From contig OX485807.1 of the NCBI GenBank assembly GCA_950295325.1, positions 17,141,001 through 17,205,000 on the forward strand: 64,000 bases of DNA. The letters are read 5' to 3'. Every line of letters begins with the position of its first letter. Position 1 is the stretch's first letter. The position numbers and the translations under genes are program-made. Origin of the DNA: Polytrichum commune (lineage: Eukaryota > Streptophyta > Polytrichopsida > Polytrichales > Polytrichaceae). Shown piece after piece: positions 8,406 through 21,436 of the stretch. A model generated the notes under the pieces. The model was not told the DNA's origin and ran no database searches. It saw only the letters and a list, made by a program, of their open reading frames with translations.

Positions 8406-10880
8406 TCATGCATGACGTCCAGCTGGCCCACTTGCAAAAGCAGGGGTGCGAATAGGTATTTGTGCAGCTGAGCTAAAACTCACTCCAGTTGCAAAAGCTT
8501 GAGTGCTACCAGGACTGGTTTTTTGTTTACTCTCCTGCCAAGTAGAGCCCTTTTCTTCTTGACCCACAGCTGCTTGAGATAAGCTCTCAGCTTCAGGCTT
8601 GCTTTCGGACCCAGGAACAGATACTGCCTCACTAATCAAGGCTTTGCCTTCACTACCTACATCTACATCCACAGTTATTCTCTGCACCTTAGCTTGATCC
8701 TCACACGTTTCATCAACCCTCACTTTCGTTAATCCTGAAGGTCCCACAGTACCCTCCTCAAAAGCCACGGAAACAGCTTGCCCGGCACCTGCTTCTTGCA
8801 TTTCTACATCTTGTGATACATTTGACGGATTCTCTACATTGAGACCAAGTGTAGATGGTCTTGCGACCATTGCCTCACTAACATCTCCATACATGTTTTT
8901 CAAGCCACCTTCATTTTCCTCTAAGAGCACATCCGATGAACCTGTAACCTGGTGTTGTTGCCCAGAGACTTCAGCTTCTGCCCTAACAGTCTCTAATTCG
9001 GATTGCTCCTCATTTGCACCTTCCTGGAAAGACATAGCTGTGTCTGTTAGGACAGCTGCTTCCAAAATCTCTTGTAAATAATCAGGCCTTCGATCAAGAC
9101 TCCCAGCGCTTCCAGGTGCTGCATGCATACCTTCCCCGTCTGCCTCCACTAGCGCATCGAAAAGGATGGTTGCTTCATCCTGCACTGCGGTGTGTGGAAA
9201 CAGGACTCCTTCCATGCCTTCAGGTTTATTCCCAGATGCTATGTCATGTGATATATGGGCATCTGTATGGTTGTAACCAGCCTCATGACCTGAATGCTCA
9301 AATACATCTACTTGCTGGTTTGCGTTCCCATCCTCTGCCTTGGTGACCTCAAGTCTTGAAACCCTAGAGTCGATCCGCCTGAATTCTTTGTGGGTCACTG
9401 AGCGTGGCCTTGTCTGCTGTTGCTTGAATTGATGATGGGTGGCTTCGCTTGGAGATGGCCCACCTGTTCGAGGCCACGGCCTCCCTCCCTCATGACTGCT
9501 GTTGCTAACCCCGCTGGATGGCGTGTCAGTTTTCACCGATGACTTCCGTCGCAACGGTGTAAGACTTCGAGAAATGCGAGGAGAGCTGTTGATCACTCTG
9601 TGCAGTTGGCGAGCAAGCTCTTCATCATCAACAGAACCCCCACCGGTACCTCTTCCTGGATGTCCTTCTTCCCTTTCAGCCTTAATTTCACCTTTAGCAA
9701 ATGCCCTCTCTCTCCGACTCTCTGAGTGCACGAGTATCTCTAATTTAGGAGGCCCGGGTAACCTAGGCTCTGCATTTCCAGTCTTCCTCCGCAACTCTGC
9801 CCTTGCAGCAGCTTCAGCCCTTGCCGCAAGAGCGGCAGCTTCAAGTGCTTGTTTGGCTGCCGCTGCAGCTTTCACGGCAGCGCTGGCCTTAGCAGCAGCA
9901 TTAACTTTTGCTGCGGCAGCAGTTTTCGCGGCTACGGCAGCCGCATTTTTGGCAGCGGCAGCGGCAGCGACCTCGTGCGACGACCCAGACACCAAGTGTG
10001 GCTGAGATGGCACTTTCCTAGAAGGAGGTAAAGTCCCTGATTTACTATCCCGGTTCACCCCGGCTGCCTCTGGACCCACCCTATTATGCCTCTCCAATTT
10101 AGATGCATCAGCATGGTCCAGATCACCACTGGGCTTATTACTTCGCTCTCGCATCATACGAGGTTTCTTAAGAGTGGGACTAGAACACTCAGCTGTGGCA
10201 GCGGCAGAGGCACATGACCCAGCCTCTGTATTGCAATTTAACCCCAACAACCTGCCTGCTGAACTGGGTTTGCTTCGCATACCAGTGACGCCACCATTGG
10301 CCTCTCGATGCCGTCTGGCGGCGTTCACACAATCAATGCACACGTAGGTGGAGGCATCGGGAATGGACCCCGAATGCTTGAGCTCGCAGTCTGGATGAAC
10401 AGAGCGCCTGCACCGACTACACACCAGCCACATGGACGGGTCCCCTAACAAGCTGGCATCATGGTACATGGCAAGGCAATGAGGGCAAAACATACTCTTA
10501 GAGAAAAGTAGGGCACAAGAGCTGCACAGATGGAGAGACACTCCTCCTCGTTTCACTCTCCGCATGCCGTTGGCGTCGACGACGTTACATCCCATGCACC
10601 CTTCCTCATGCTTCCCGGGCAGTATAACACTTCCCTCACCTGTGCCAACAACCTGGCTCCCACTCACATGTGCCACATGTGAAGAAGCTGTAGGAGACAC
10701 CACTGACGACGGCGGCGATGTCGACAGCCATCCGTTCTGCTTCAACCCTGCTAACAAGCGTTTCCTTGGTGGCAACGACCCCCCTCCCATCACTGCCCGC
10801 GAACCTGCTAGACCACCACTAGCGTCACCAGAATCCCAGGAGCTCGCTGCTCCTCCGCCCCCGCCGTCCATGTCACCCAT
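8406..10880 (-). CDS. PHD-like zinc-finger, alanine-rich nuclear protein (824 aa)
   Basis: Probably a chromatin or transcription-associated nuclear protein; its exact role is not known to me. From the ATG at 10,878-10,880, residues 37-52 hold a basic PPRKR-LLAGLKQNGWL block. C95/C98 form an extra CxxC. Residues 119-184 form a PHD-like cluster: C119-x2-C122, C132-x2-C135, H140, C154-x2-C157, H162, C165, C181-x2-C184. A second basic patch is near 238-246 (KKPRMMRER). Residues 304-370 are an Ala/Lys/Arg-rich, probably helical tract. A conserved-looking DDEELARQLHRVINSSPRIS lies at 418-437. The C-terminal half is acidic and Ser-rich, probably disordered. The frame is open for 2.5 kb without an intron. 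It could be read three codons further 5' only from GTG, which I reject for a plant; ATG at 10,869-10,871 is an alternative start. Coding GC and codon use clearly exceed the flanks. Confidence 0.85.
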   Translation of the reverse strand: MGDMDGGGGGAASSWDSGDASGGLAGSRAVMGGGSLPPRKRLLAGLKQNGWLSTSPPSSVVSPTASSHVAHVSGSQVVGTGEGSVILPGKHEEGCMGCNVVDANGMRRVKRGGVSLHLCSSCALLFSKSMFCPHCLAMYHDASLLGDPSMWLVCSRCRRSVHPDCELKHSGSIPDASTYVCIDCVNAARRHREANGGVTGMRSKPSSAGRLLGLNCNTEAGSCASAAATAECSSPTLKKPRMMRERSNKPSGDLDHADASKLERHNRVGPEAAGVNRDSKSGTLPPSRKVPSQPHLVSGSSHEVAAAAAAKNAAAVAAKTAAAAKVNAAAKASAAVKAAAAAKQALEAAALAARAEAAARAELRRKTGNAEPRLPGPPKLEILVHSESRRERAFAKGEIKAEREEGHPGRGTGGGSVDDEELARQLHRVINSSPRISRSLTPLRRKSSVKTDTPSSGVSNSSHEGGRPWPRTGGPSPSEATHHQFKQQQTRPRSVTHKEFRRIDSRVSRLEVTKAEDGNANQQVDVFEHSGHEAGYNHTDAHISHDIASGNKPEGMEGVLFPHTAVQDEATILFDALVEADGEGMHAAPGSAGSLDRRPDYLQEILEAAVLTDTAMSFQEGANEEQSELETVRAEAEVSGQQHQVTGSSDVLLEENEGGLKNMYGDVSEAMVARPSTLGLNVENPSNVSQDVEMQEAGAGQAVSVAFEEGTVGPSGLTKVRVDETCEDQAKVQRITVDVDVGSEGKALISEAVSVPGSESKPEAESLSQAAVGQEEKGSTWQESKQKTSPGSTQAFATGVSFSSAAQIPIRTPAFASGPAGRHA

Positions 10881-11990
10881 TTCCCTCACACTTAAGACAC
10901 ACCAACCCTCCTCCTAACCCTAGCGATCTGCTGCTCCTCCTCGAAATCTCTTGTTGCCCCGCGGAGGACTTTTTACACAGCGCCAGACACAGCATCACAT
11001 TGCATCAACGATATTATCGAGAAGCATCATCACACCTGCTGCTTGCCCAACTCCTCCTCCTCCTCCTCCTCCACGCCCCAAACCCTCTCCCCGACCCTAT
11101 TCTCCACAAAATCTTCCTCAACGCCAAAATTGCCCACGACCATAGCCACCATCGCTACGAAACCATCATGGCCGTTGATTTCCACCTGGTAATCCAAAAG
11201 AAACCCCTCAACCCCCGTAGAAGTTTTGCTCCTAACCCTAGCACCACCCCCCCACCCACCCCCAACTCTTCTCTCTCGCTCTCTCCCTCTCCCTCCCCCC
11301 TCCCCAACCTAAACGAAATCTTTCCTCTCCCTCAGATAAACAGAGCAAGGTCACATTGCACCACCTCCCTCTCCCCCGAACACCAAATTCCTCGCGCTCC
11401 CAACCTTGATCCTCCCTCCCGCCCTATAACCTTCACATCCCAATATCTCCGCGACCTTTCGCTCAAATTGCGCAAGAAAAACGGCAGCAGCACGACGGGC
11501 GTCACGCGAGCGACATCCCGTCCGTCATGTGTAGGGTGCCGGGGGTGGCAAGCCTCGCATCAATTCACGAGGGAAGCATCATCGACGGATGGCCCGTGCT
11601 AGGGTTGCGAAACGAGCGAGACAGTAGAAAAGAGAAAAAGGATGAGAGTGCAAAGAACAAAGAAAGCCGGGCCACTCCAAAGCAGCAGCAGCAGCAGCAA
11701 CCTCCCCCCCCCCCCCCCTCCTGCCCCTCACCCGCGGGCATCTCACGTGGAAGATTCTGATTCGCCCCCACGACCCCCCTCCCTTCTAGACACCCCCCGC
11801 CTATGACAGCTCGCCACATCAGCAACTCCTCTCTCACTTGCTTTATCTTCTTCTCCTTCTCCTTCGAAGTCCAGCCTTTCGAGCCTTACAAAAAAACAAC
11901 AACAACAAGTATAAGTAACGTATGGTCGATCGAATTCGAGTCACCCTACCCTACCCCCTTGGTCAAAACTTCAAAACCTATATTTATACT
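10881..11990 (-). promoter_or_regulatory. GA-rich leader and promoter region of the zinc-finger gene
   Basis: On the gene's strand this is a GA-rich region (CT-rich as given), typical of long plant 5' leaders. It includes a 14-16 base C run near 11,703-11,718, CAG repeats at 11,682-11,699, and telo-box-like AACCCTA motifs near 10,914 and 11,231. A TATAAATA motif on the minus strand (11,981-11,988) would place transcription start near 11,950. A plus-strand open frame of about 200 codons across it (11,000-11,602) is low-complexity P/S/L sequence opened from TTG and is not called. Confidence 0.4.
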
Positions 11991-14384
11991 TATATTTATT
12001 GCCCTTCCCTATCATTTTCAGGTTTCGTTTTAGGTGCTTCAAGTGTTCACACCCTCTAAATCATTGGGAAGCTTACTTTAGTAGTATACATAGTCTAAAC
12101 TTTGAATGCGAATGAATCCAATCTATGTTCCCCTTTGCGTCTCGCATGCTCTCTTGCTTTCCAAATGGCCTCATGATCGTTTCCCTCTTTAAAGTCTTCC
12201 TTTGCTAGTTACACATGAGCTGGTGGAGCTTGAGAAACAACGGGTTGAAGCTCAAAGCTCTAGGCAAATCGCGGATCGTTTTTGAGGGATCTAAAGGGAT
12301 ACATCTTAAATTAATAACTTAAAAACACCAAAAGATGCCGAGTTGTTTGACTCGGAAACACTTGGATTTCTACTCATTTTGTTCAAAATCTCTCCGGATG
12401 TTGTTTCATGTACTGTAGCTCTCCAGCAACTTGGGCACCTCTCTGCCTAATAATTGATTAAAGTGAAAAAGCAAGTTAGGTAGCCCATAAAACATTGTTC
12501 TAGAATTGGGCATGTTCAAAAAGTAACTCAAAAAGTTAGACATTCATCCAGGTCATATTCTGTAATTCATGGATGGTTTTCCTAATTTCATTTATGGCTA
12601 TCACGATTAACCTACACACTTCCCTTAAACCAACATCCCCTACCCTAAAGTTTGTCTTTTACTTGTATGTCGGGGTTTTGCTTGGCAGCATATTTTGCTT
12701 TGTGTGAGAGTTGTACGGAGTAGTCTTTGTGAGAGACTATGCATGTATTGTTTTTAAAACATGAGTGAGATTAATGCGGCGTGAAGACCCTGTTGAAGTT
12801 ATTTGATGTTACTTCGTTGAATTCTAGTGAATGTCACTTGCATTATTATGATTACATGCACTCTTTGAATGTTATCTCCTCTTTTTTTGGACACTCAACA
12901 AAATTAACCTCCCATAAATTTAAGCACCTTTAAAATGAATTTTATTCTGCCCAAGTTGCTAGAGAGCTACAGTAATACATGTATGTTGCACTCATTAAAT
13001 CATTTTATTCCATGCTTTAACTTTACCCATATTAATTACAAAGTACCACATTCATTCTCATTCATGTGCATTCATGTGATACCTGCCAATTTCTTTGTCA
13101 TAGTTCTTTCTTTAATAAAAACTCAATGAATTTTACAATATCCTTTTCTTCATCTAGAAAATAGTGTGATCATTATCATCAATTTAAGTTTCATTTCTAA
13201 TTCTAATCGTTAAAAAATCAATAATGTAGGTTAATAGAGCGGCGATCTATTATTATTGAAGCGATTCCATATTAGGTCGTAGTGGCACATGATTGACCAC
13301 ACTAATTCATGGGATCGTTATTTTAGAATACGGCATATCAAGAATAGTGCAACGAGTTCCAAGATTGCGAATGTTCCAACACCAAGTGACGAAGGAACTC
13401 TCCAAGGCATGCAACCAACGGCCAACTACTTATTGAGGCGTGGTAACCAAGGAAATGTTTTTCGAGGCTTGCAAATGCCAATTAACATGATAAAACTTTT
13501 ATACACTTTCGATGCCCACCCAAGTAACGTTTTCAATAACATGTTAGGCATTTTGGCATGCACACATCACCCAATAAACAACGTCTCTTTCTATCGTGGA
13601 GTATCATTTGCCAACATTCTTTTTTGCCTCTAAACTAGTCATGGGGATTCCCCTAACTTTATGACTCAAACCAAATATCTCACGAGCGACATATGTACTT
13701 ATGTAGTTTGGGGTTTCCATGTGTTGGATTCCCCCATTGTGTATATGTAGGTGCCACATTGGCACCACCTACAATTTAGAGGTGTTTCATTACAAAGGTG
13801 AACCCATCCCAAAGCACGTCAAATAGTGATACTAGTGTAGGGCACACTATTTTCCTAGAGTCCAAATAGGTAGAAACTTTGGACTTCTTTCGAGGCTGGC
13901 GTGAATAAAGTGTATGTTCGTAATGTTAATAGCCCAATGTCCATTGGACAAACGGCCCTTGCTCCTAGAGCCCACGCTAACGTTGAAACATCTATAAGTG
14001 ATAAAAAGAAACAATTTGCATCTAATTTCTAGGAGGAGTAATAACAGGGGGTTGTTTTTTGCGAAGAGAAACAAATTCTAAGAGGAATACAATCATTTTT
14101 TTTTATGAATATGAGAATTGCTACAAATTTGCAGCAATACTGGAACACATGGTCAATCTATGAATTAACTCATAACCGCTCATCTAAATGTTAATTATCG
14201 GGTATGACAATTGTCAAAACTCTTATGAGGGTAATCAATCACAAGCTACCACCACATAAACCTCAACTATGTTTGCCTAGAAAATATAGATTTCGTCCAT
14301 GTCGGCATTACATGTACCCTACTGAGCAATTCAACGGACAAGGTTGATTGTGGATGCCTCGACCTTAGCTCTCATAATGAAAAT
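11991..14384. other. Intergenic, A+T-rich
   Basis: Contains one R1 copy (listed separately). An ATG-started 114-codon frame at 13,289-13,633 (plus) has no motif I recognise and ordinary intergenic composition; not called. Confidence 0.5.
12207..12402. repeat. Dispersed repeat R1, copy 3
   Basis: Diverged R1 copy: 'agttacacatgagctggtggagcttgagaaa', then 'gactcggaaacacttggatt', then 'caaaatctctccggatgtt'. Full collinearity with 4,558-4,770. Confidence 0.6.
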
Positions 14385-14665
14385 TCATGCGGGGCACATT
14401 GATTTTCAACCCACACTAAGTTAGAAGAAAAACAATATGACCCACACAAATTTTTTCTCTAGAAAATTTAATGTGCTTAATTATGTTCTATTTTTTGCTA
14501 CATTTGTCCCCAAAATATTATTTAATTTTCTTGGTTGGAAGTCTTCATGAAGACTCAAAGGAAGACCAGGGGATCTTCGTCCCACCTTAATCCCACCTCA
14601 ACTAGAATATTAGTGTGGCCCATGCTAATTTCCCACCTCCACCAATAGGATTCTTTAGTGTAGTT
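14385..14665. repeat. Dispersed repeat R6, copy 1
   Basis: Matches 50,396-50,600 in part: 'gtcttcatgaagact' then 'attagtgtggcccatg', then 'caataggattctttagtgtagtt'. The first motif contains the palindrome CTTCATGAAG. Class unknown. Confidence 0.45.
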
Positions 14666-17600
14666 CTTTTAGCTACCCTAGCTACCGTTGGACCTCAAAG
14701 TCTAGATTACTTCATTCATGCATGGGCGCCATGTCCCATATAGTAATTCAGTTGGAAAAAGGGGGAGGGGGGGAGAAGGGCAAATTGGAAAGGAAGGATG
14801 AGGAAAATTTATGAATGACAACATATTAGAAGTTAAACTAGATTACATGGAGTTTTGAGCATATTTAAATGACCTAGTCTCAAATATGTATCTAACCACC
14901 ATTGTTACATATGACTTTATATTCCGCTCTTTGAGCATGTTTTGGTATATGGCTTTAATACTATGGACCAAATAAATTATTATTTTGAAACTTGTTGGGG
15001 AAGGGGAGGGGTGTGCAAATTGTCACATATCATGTATATACACCCTCTAGGTCTTTTGAGTTTTAATAAAAATACAGCTCGGGGGGGGGGCACATATAGT
15101 TGATCGACATGCATGTGTTGCCCTTGATTTGATACCCAGCTACCAACAAAGGATATAGGCAAGAGATGGCCTGATCTTAAATGCGTTTAGCCCTTAATGA
15201 AGGCTTCAATATTTTATTACATTAAATTTAGCTTGATGTGTCTACAAATCAATAAATTAATACTCTTTATTTATGTGTATTGTGCATATCATGTACCATT
15301 TAAATAATGGCCTCTTTTGTATGCATCTCGGTGATTATGCCGTGCGACTAATATTGTGTGCACTCCTTGGGACATATTGTCATGTCACAAGTTACAACAT
15401 GCAATATATATAAGAATCTAAGCGGTCCGAGATGACCCTGAACTACTAGGTGATAGTGGAGAGGTACCCATTTCCAAATGAAATGATTGACAGTCCGATT
15501 CCCACTGCGAAATCTTCTCTCTACTCGATGGGAAAAACTAGCTAGGTAGGTAGGAAGTTGAGAGCCCACCCACCGCAAGGTAGGCAGTAAAACCCACCCT
15601 GCATCAAGAGGATTCTTGAGCAGGGTAGGACCAATGGGATCAAATTCACATCGTATTGCATGATGTTGGTCATTTATTTAATTATTTATTTAAGAATATA
15701 AGTGAACTAGTAGTAGATTATGTTACCCTATATGTGATTGTATTTGTTGATGAAGATAGAACATGACAAGGTTTCTTTATGTTAGTACAATTTGTTTATT
15801 ACTAAGTACATTATAAACACCATTGCACATTGATATCATCTTGAATAAATATGTATTGCAAATGTCAAAAATGCAATGTTTGTTCGTTTCAATGCAATGA
15901 ATACGTGCATACGTATGTGTATGTGTATGTGTATATATGTCTACCTAATCTTCATAGATGTTTAAACAAACCACCTAAGCTTTTTTAACAATTTGTTATC
16001 GGGCAAATCTCAACTCACTATCAACCTACGGTAATAGGATTGGAATCTTGCACTTTACCTTGGTCTATTCTTGGCAATCTAGCTACAAGAGTTTCAATAT
16101 CGAATGTGAAATTTATTTTGGATTTGATAGTTTGTAAATATTTGTATCTTCTTGGAAGTGTTCAATGATACTATATATAAATCCGGTAACATTTTTCTCT
16201 ACAAGTATATTCTAATTTAGTGTTATAACAAGGTTCCATCTGATTGAATTCCACAAAGACAACTCTTCAACCCCTATTTGTAATAAACATCATAAGGTGA
16301 TACACTTGGATATGGCAAAACAACATTTCCTTTCTTGACATTGGTAAGTTTTCTTCAGCCGAGGTATTGTAGTGTCTTGAAGATCTACAATCTCATTGGG
16401 CATGAAAGTTTCAATTGTATGGCAAAAAGATGTCATTGCTACAATCATTATAATTCAACAATCATGCTTTGTGTCCTTGATTTCGAATGATATTCAATTC
16501 AAAAGTGTGTCATTGTAACCATATATGTCAATTATGTCTTCAAACTTTTTATTTCTTATGTAAACTCTAAATAGAAAGACACTTCCTCAAAGTGCAATTA
16601 TACAAACACACCACAACCAATGCAATGCTTTGAAACTAAACGCCTCTAGTCTAAAATTTTAAATTCTCTGAGTGGCTCTATAGAAAAGTAGTGCGTGACG
16701 ATGAATTGTAAAATATGTCTTTCAAGTGGATTTTACTCGGGAGATAAATCCACGATAGGCTCCCAAAATGCCAAACTTTTATATCTACTAAAGTTGTATT
16801 TGCCAAGCATGTTAATAGAACTTGTTCGTCTCTTATGGTTAATTGATGTATTTGTGTCATGCGAGATGTGAGCAAAAGACAATTATCGATTTTTTTGTGT
16901 TATCTTGTACAAGCAATGGGAAGGAGTTAGGTATGCGCTCATTGAGTAGGTTAATATGAAACCATAGCATTATCAAGTGTCAAGGCAGTAGCCTCACCAA
17001 CATCATCGTTAAAACTATTTTTCCTTGTCGCTTTTATGAGGTCCTTTATTATTTGATCTTATGCATATGAATACCAAATAGCATAATCAACAATTGATCT
17101 AGTAACACATTCAAATTGACTTGGACTCAAGGTGAAATGAAAGACAATACAAGAAGAACATATTTGAAGGACTTGGTCGTTTTAAATTCCAAGTTGCAAC
17201 CATGTGTAGACAAAGGCAGTGCCTGAAACCTTGACAATACTCCATTACCACGAGACAAATTACTTTTTGATTGCAAAGTTAATTTTTGAGTAAGAACAAT
17301 ATGAATGGTTGGAATTGAAATATAATTCCATTGTGCATTGAATCAAAGTTTGTGATTACAATTCCACCCACAAACAAATATATTAGCAAGGGTGTCACTA
17401 AATGACAAGCTTGAGACTTTAGAAAACGAGGCTTAAAATGACACCAAGAAATTTCATTCTTTGATGAACCACGCTATAATAGATTTTGACGGAACCATTC
17501 TAAAATCAAATGAGGACAATGTGAGGGAGGTTTAAGCAATTGACAATATGTTTCCTATGAGTTTCATGATATTGTTGTAGAGAATCATAGTAACTTTTAT

Positions 17601-20600
17601 GGATGTACAAAATTGAGATTCTGTTGAACCAAAGTTTGTGATAAATGTTGACAAGTCTTCATAATCGCTTGTCCCGCTCGCATTGGAGTTCCATACTCGC
17701 CAATAATAATTTTAGATATCTCTGTCATGAACAAAAGCATGTCTTGCTATGTTTGTCCCATTCGAGTTGTCTTTGTATCTCATTATGAGGTGATGTTTCT
17801 CAAGTATAACATGAGCTTCTAGAAAATATGTCTTGAACCAAATCGCATCCTCACAACACTTGTTCAAATAAATTACAGGATCATCCAATGAAAACCAATA
17901 TACAAATGTTTTTGAATTATTGTGCCAATGGCCCCTTAATCTTTGTCGTTGGTTGAATAGGTTCACCATGAGCAATTACTTGATGTCATTTGTTCATCAT
18001 CATGAATATTCCATTTATGGGGCTATATTTTTGTCTAGTAGAATCATCATTAATCTAAAGCCTTGTTGGCACATTATGATGATAATCTACCGCCAAGTGT
18101 GTGCCTACTAAGTCACCTTCCTATCTTTGAAAGAAAACATTTTTTTTGGGTCTGCAATCATCAAAATAAATGATCATAATTGTTGATGTGAAGGCCCTAA
18201 CATACCATTGAACCTATTGCAATGTTAAAAAAAAAAACAAACAAACGTCTCTTCGTTCTTGGCAAATGCATGTCCTTTAACAACATTTTCGTAATAATCT
18301 ATGTGGCCCCGCCAAGTAAGTAATGCGGTAAAAAAATAAAAGTGTGTGCCTTAAGCACTATGGAGATAAGATCATTAATGGCCGCACGACTTCTTACCAA
18401 ATCAAGTATAACTAAACAAGTGATGTTGTCCACATTCTCCTTTAAAAAAAAAGAAATGTACATTATGATGCAACCTTGTAGGGTACAAGGTTGTTATCCA
18501 AACCCTTGTCCATAACCATGAAGATCTCTTTACAAACTAACTTGTTATAAATATATTGTGCAAATGTGAATTAACAATCCGCCTCTAACCTATGCGCATG
18601 CCTAGGTGAAATGAATTTGTTCAACTATAATATTCTTATTTTTTTGCAACTTGGACATTGCCCTGTTGAGATATGGATCCCATATTGACTTTCTAAGTCC
18701 CACGTAGAGCTACAAAACTTGAACGAAAGAAACCAATATTGATTTGAGCGTTGTTCCATGTGAACCTTAAAAATGATATCTCTTTGCAGCCCCTTCCCAT
18801 GGAGCACTTTATCATCCTTGTGCTTCATGATTGCTAAGTTGAACTTAGGAACAAACAATTTTTCCTCTTAAAAAACTTAAATTGTCCTACTTTGTCCTAT
18901 GACTAAGTGAGCTTTGGGGGATGGTGGGGGGGGGGGGGGGGGGGGACACATGCCTGGAGGCCATAGTGGAAAATACCATGATATAAGTAGGTAACTCATG
19001 TGGAGGTAACTTTGTGAAACTAGACTTACACTTCGTTAGTAAAACTAGCTCGATACACATTTGCACCAATGTTATTCTAACATCTTGATAAGTGAGCATG
19101 AAAACACTATGCTACCTTTGATATTGGCAAAATAAGGCTATTTTTGTGGTTAATTTACCACACATGCCCAACATTCATAAGGTTAAGGCCTTAGAGCAAC
19201 TTACTTTACCTCCATGTGTGGATGTAAGCATGATTAATGTATCCCCATCATTTCTTTGTAGCCCTCTATCAAAGAACAAGAGATTCAACAACCTACCCAT
19301 GTGTCCCTTATGTGAATTTAGGGTTAATGTAAGTGTGGTTCGTGCTAACTCAAGAAGAAGCCCTCCGGTCTCTAGAAGGTTGGAGTGAATAAAGTGTTTA
19401 TTTATAAAAACACATGTGGTCACGTCCTAAAAGACAATGACATTAGATGTAGAAACACTTCACCTTTTGTAGGGAATGAACACTAGTATCCAGTTACCGC
19501 TAATAATAACTGGTAGCATGTAACCTGGATTTTTGGGTGTTTCACTGAGAAGGGTACCACTTAGAAAATATGAATATAAGTTGGTGTTTTTGTGGTTCAT
19601 GAACACCAAGTCATTAGCTCCTTGTTGGTGGGGATTGATTGTTAGTTTCTATGAATACGGTATGAGTTTGATTCGTATGGAGCTCGTTTGAGTGGATGTG
19701 GATGTAGAATGATATGGTGCTAGCATGTGTGTACATGGAGGTATCGTAGCATCAACCAAAGGTGTAACACTATGCATATGTTAATTGAGCTAAAATGGCA
19801 GTTTGAACAAGACAAATAAAATATTTCTTCTATTTTGTTAAGTTGGTTTAGGACGGCTCATTAAGGTCTGCGACATATTGTCGGTTCTCTAATCTTCTCT
19901 TATAGACTAGCATGAAGTGTGCATATTGTGTGGCTATTGTGTTTGTTTGTTTACAAGTGTCCTTTATTTTTGTGACAAGGAATTTCAATCTTATTCTTGG
20001 GTTTTTCATTGATGGTATGTGTATGGTAGCTTTTTCATATGTTGTTAAGATCACAAGTGGGACTACATTCCATTCCTTTGTTTTGATGCTATTAATGAGT
20101 GGTTGGTACTTTGTGTTTTTCCTAGCAAGGGCTTATGCGGCAAATCTATCATTGCTTTATGTAAATCTATGAGTTGTATTGTGAATTACAGTTTAGGGGC
20201 TCCTAGAGGGTTGCGATCATATGGGTGACTTATGATGCAAAAGTCTTTTAGGTTTGAACCTAGCATTGCAGTGTCAACTTTGCGTCCCACATGTGCATGG
20301 TAGGAGCCATGTTGAGATTGTGTTGTCTTGAGGTAGTCCATTATAAGTTCTTGCATTCATGAGTGTGTAATGCCTTAATAATTTGTTTGATATAAGGAGT
20401 TTTTGCATTTGTTAAACAATTTTTTTATGTCTCATTATTATAAGCGCATGGATGTGTTGTTGTTCGCATTGCAGTAGCACATGTAGCCACGTGTATGCAC
20501 TAAGTGAGTTGCTTGTAGGCATGGCCCATGTATCGACATGTTCAAAATTTGATTAGGCATGTATTATGTTTATCTTTAATAATGGGTTTCCCCAAAAATC

Positions 20601-21436
20601 AATTGATAGTGCTTTGTTTACATCCATGTTTCAAGCCATTTGTGTAATTGGTGTGTTTGGTTTGCTATACCTGCTAGGTTGTGTTTTTTTTTTAAAGTAT
20701 TTCTTTATTTTTTTTTATCATACTTGAGGATGTGTTTCTAGGGGGGTCTGATGAGGCCCTTGTCTGAAGTTTCTTGCATTGAGTGCCACCAGTCTTCTTG
20801 GAAGTAAGATGCTATAACATTTACATGGTTTTTTTTGCTTTTTTAAAAAAAAAATTAACTTGTTCTCTTCCATCTATAGCATGGGCTTCAACTTTGTGGA
20901 GCATTATGGTTTTTATGCGAGAGTTTAGCAATTGAACCTAGATTCAAGTTGATATTTAAGTATGTTTGGACAAACCACTTGTCCATAAGTAATAAAAGAT
21001 GTGCATTTGTGGTGACGAAAACATCAAACAATAATAACAAAAACAACAACCACAACTTTGAATGTTTATATCCCATGTTGGCGAACCACCATATTTGTGT
21101 ACTTTTGCAATCTAATGTATGTCATATTGGCGGTGGGAATAATCTAAAATCCATGCATAAATCCAAATTTACTTCAATCACAGTTAAGAATTAGTTTCTA
21201 TGGGTGGCTATTGTGTATGGTGGGGTATTTAATTTGGGTGTTCGGTTAGATAAAGGACATTTGGGCAGTTTGTGATGATGTGGGTTGATTCATCACGGTA
21301 TGTGGTAGCGAGGAGTTGAAGGGTGTGGTGTATGGCCATCATTTATGCTCGTATAATGTTTTTTAGTCTCATTAGTCTTTTAGTCATTTTGAGGTTTTTG
21401 AGGGGGAATAGATACCACAACCTTCTTTTCACGCTT
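14666..21436. other. Long A+T-rich intergenic stretch
   Basis: No gene supported. Notable only for homopurine/homopolymer runs: G-rich at 14,760-14,780, a G run near 15,080-15,089 and a 20-base G run at 18,926-18,945. There is also a (GTATGT)n-like stretch at about 15,910-15,935. All open frames are short and lack motifs. Confidence 0.5.
18926..18945 (+). repeat. 20-base G homopolymer
   Basis: Uninterrupted run of G preceded by GGTG. Length may be affected by sequencing or assembly. Confidence 0.85.

Noticed and set aside
8406-10889. Start of the zinc-finger gene at 10,889
   Set aside because: That codon is GTG; the first in-frame ATG is 10,878-10,880.
9502-10917. Plus-strand frames of 80-167 codons
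   Set aside because: Antisense shadows of the zinc-finger coding sequence, produced by its GC-rich alanine tract.
11000-11602. 200-codon plus-strand frame upstream of the zinc-finger gene
   Set aside because: Low-complexity P/S/L sequence from a CT-rich leader, opening at TTG, antisense to the 5' region of the real gene.
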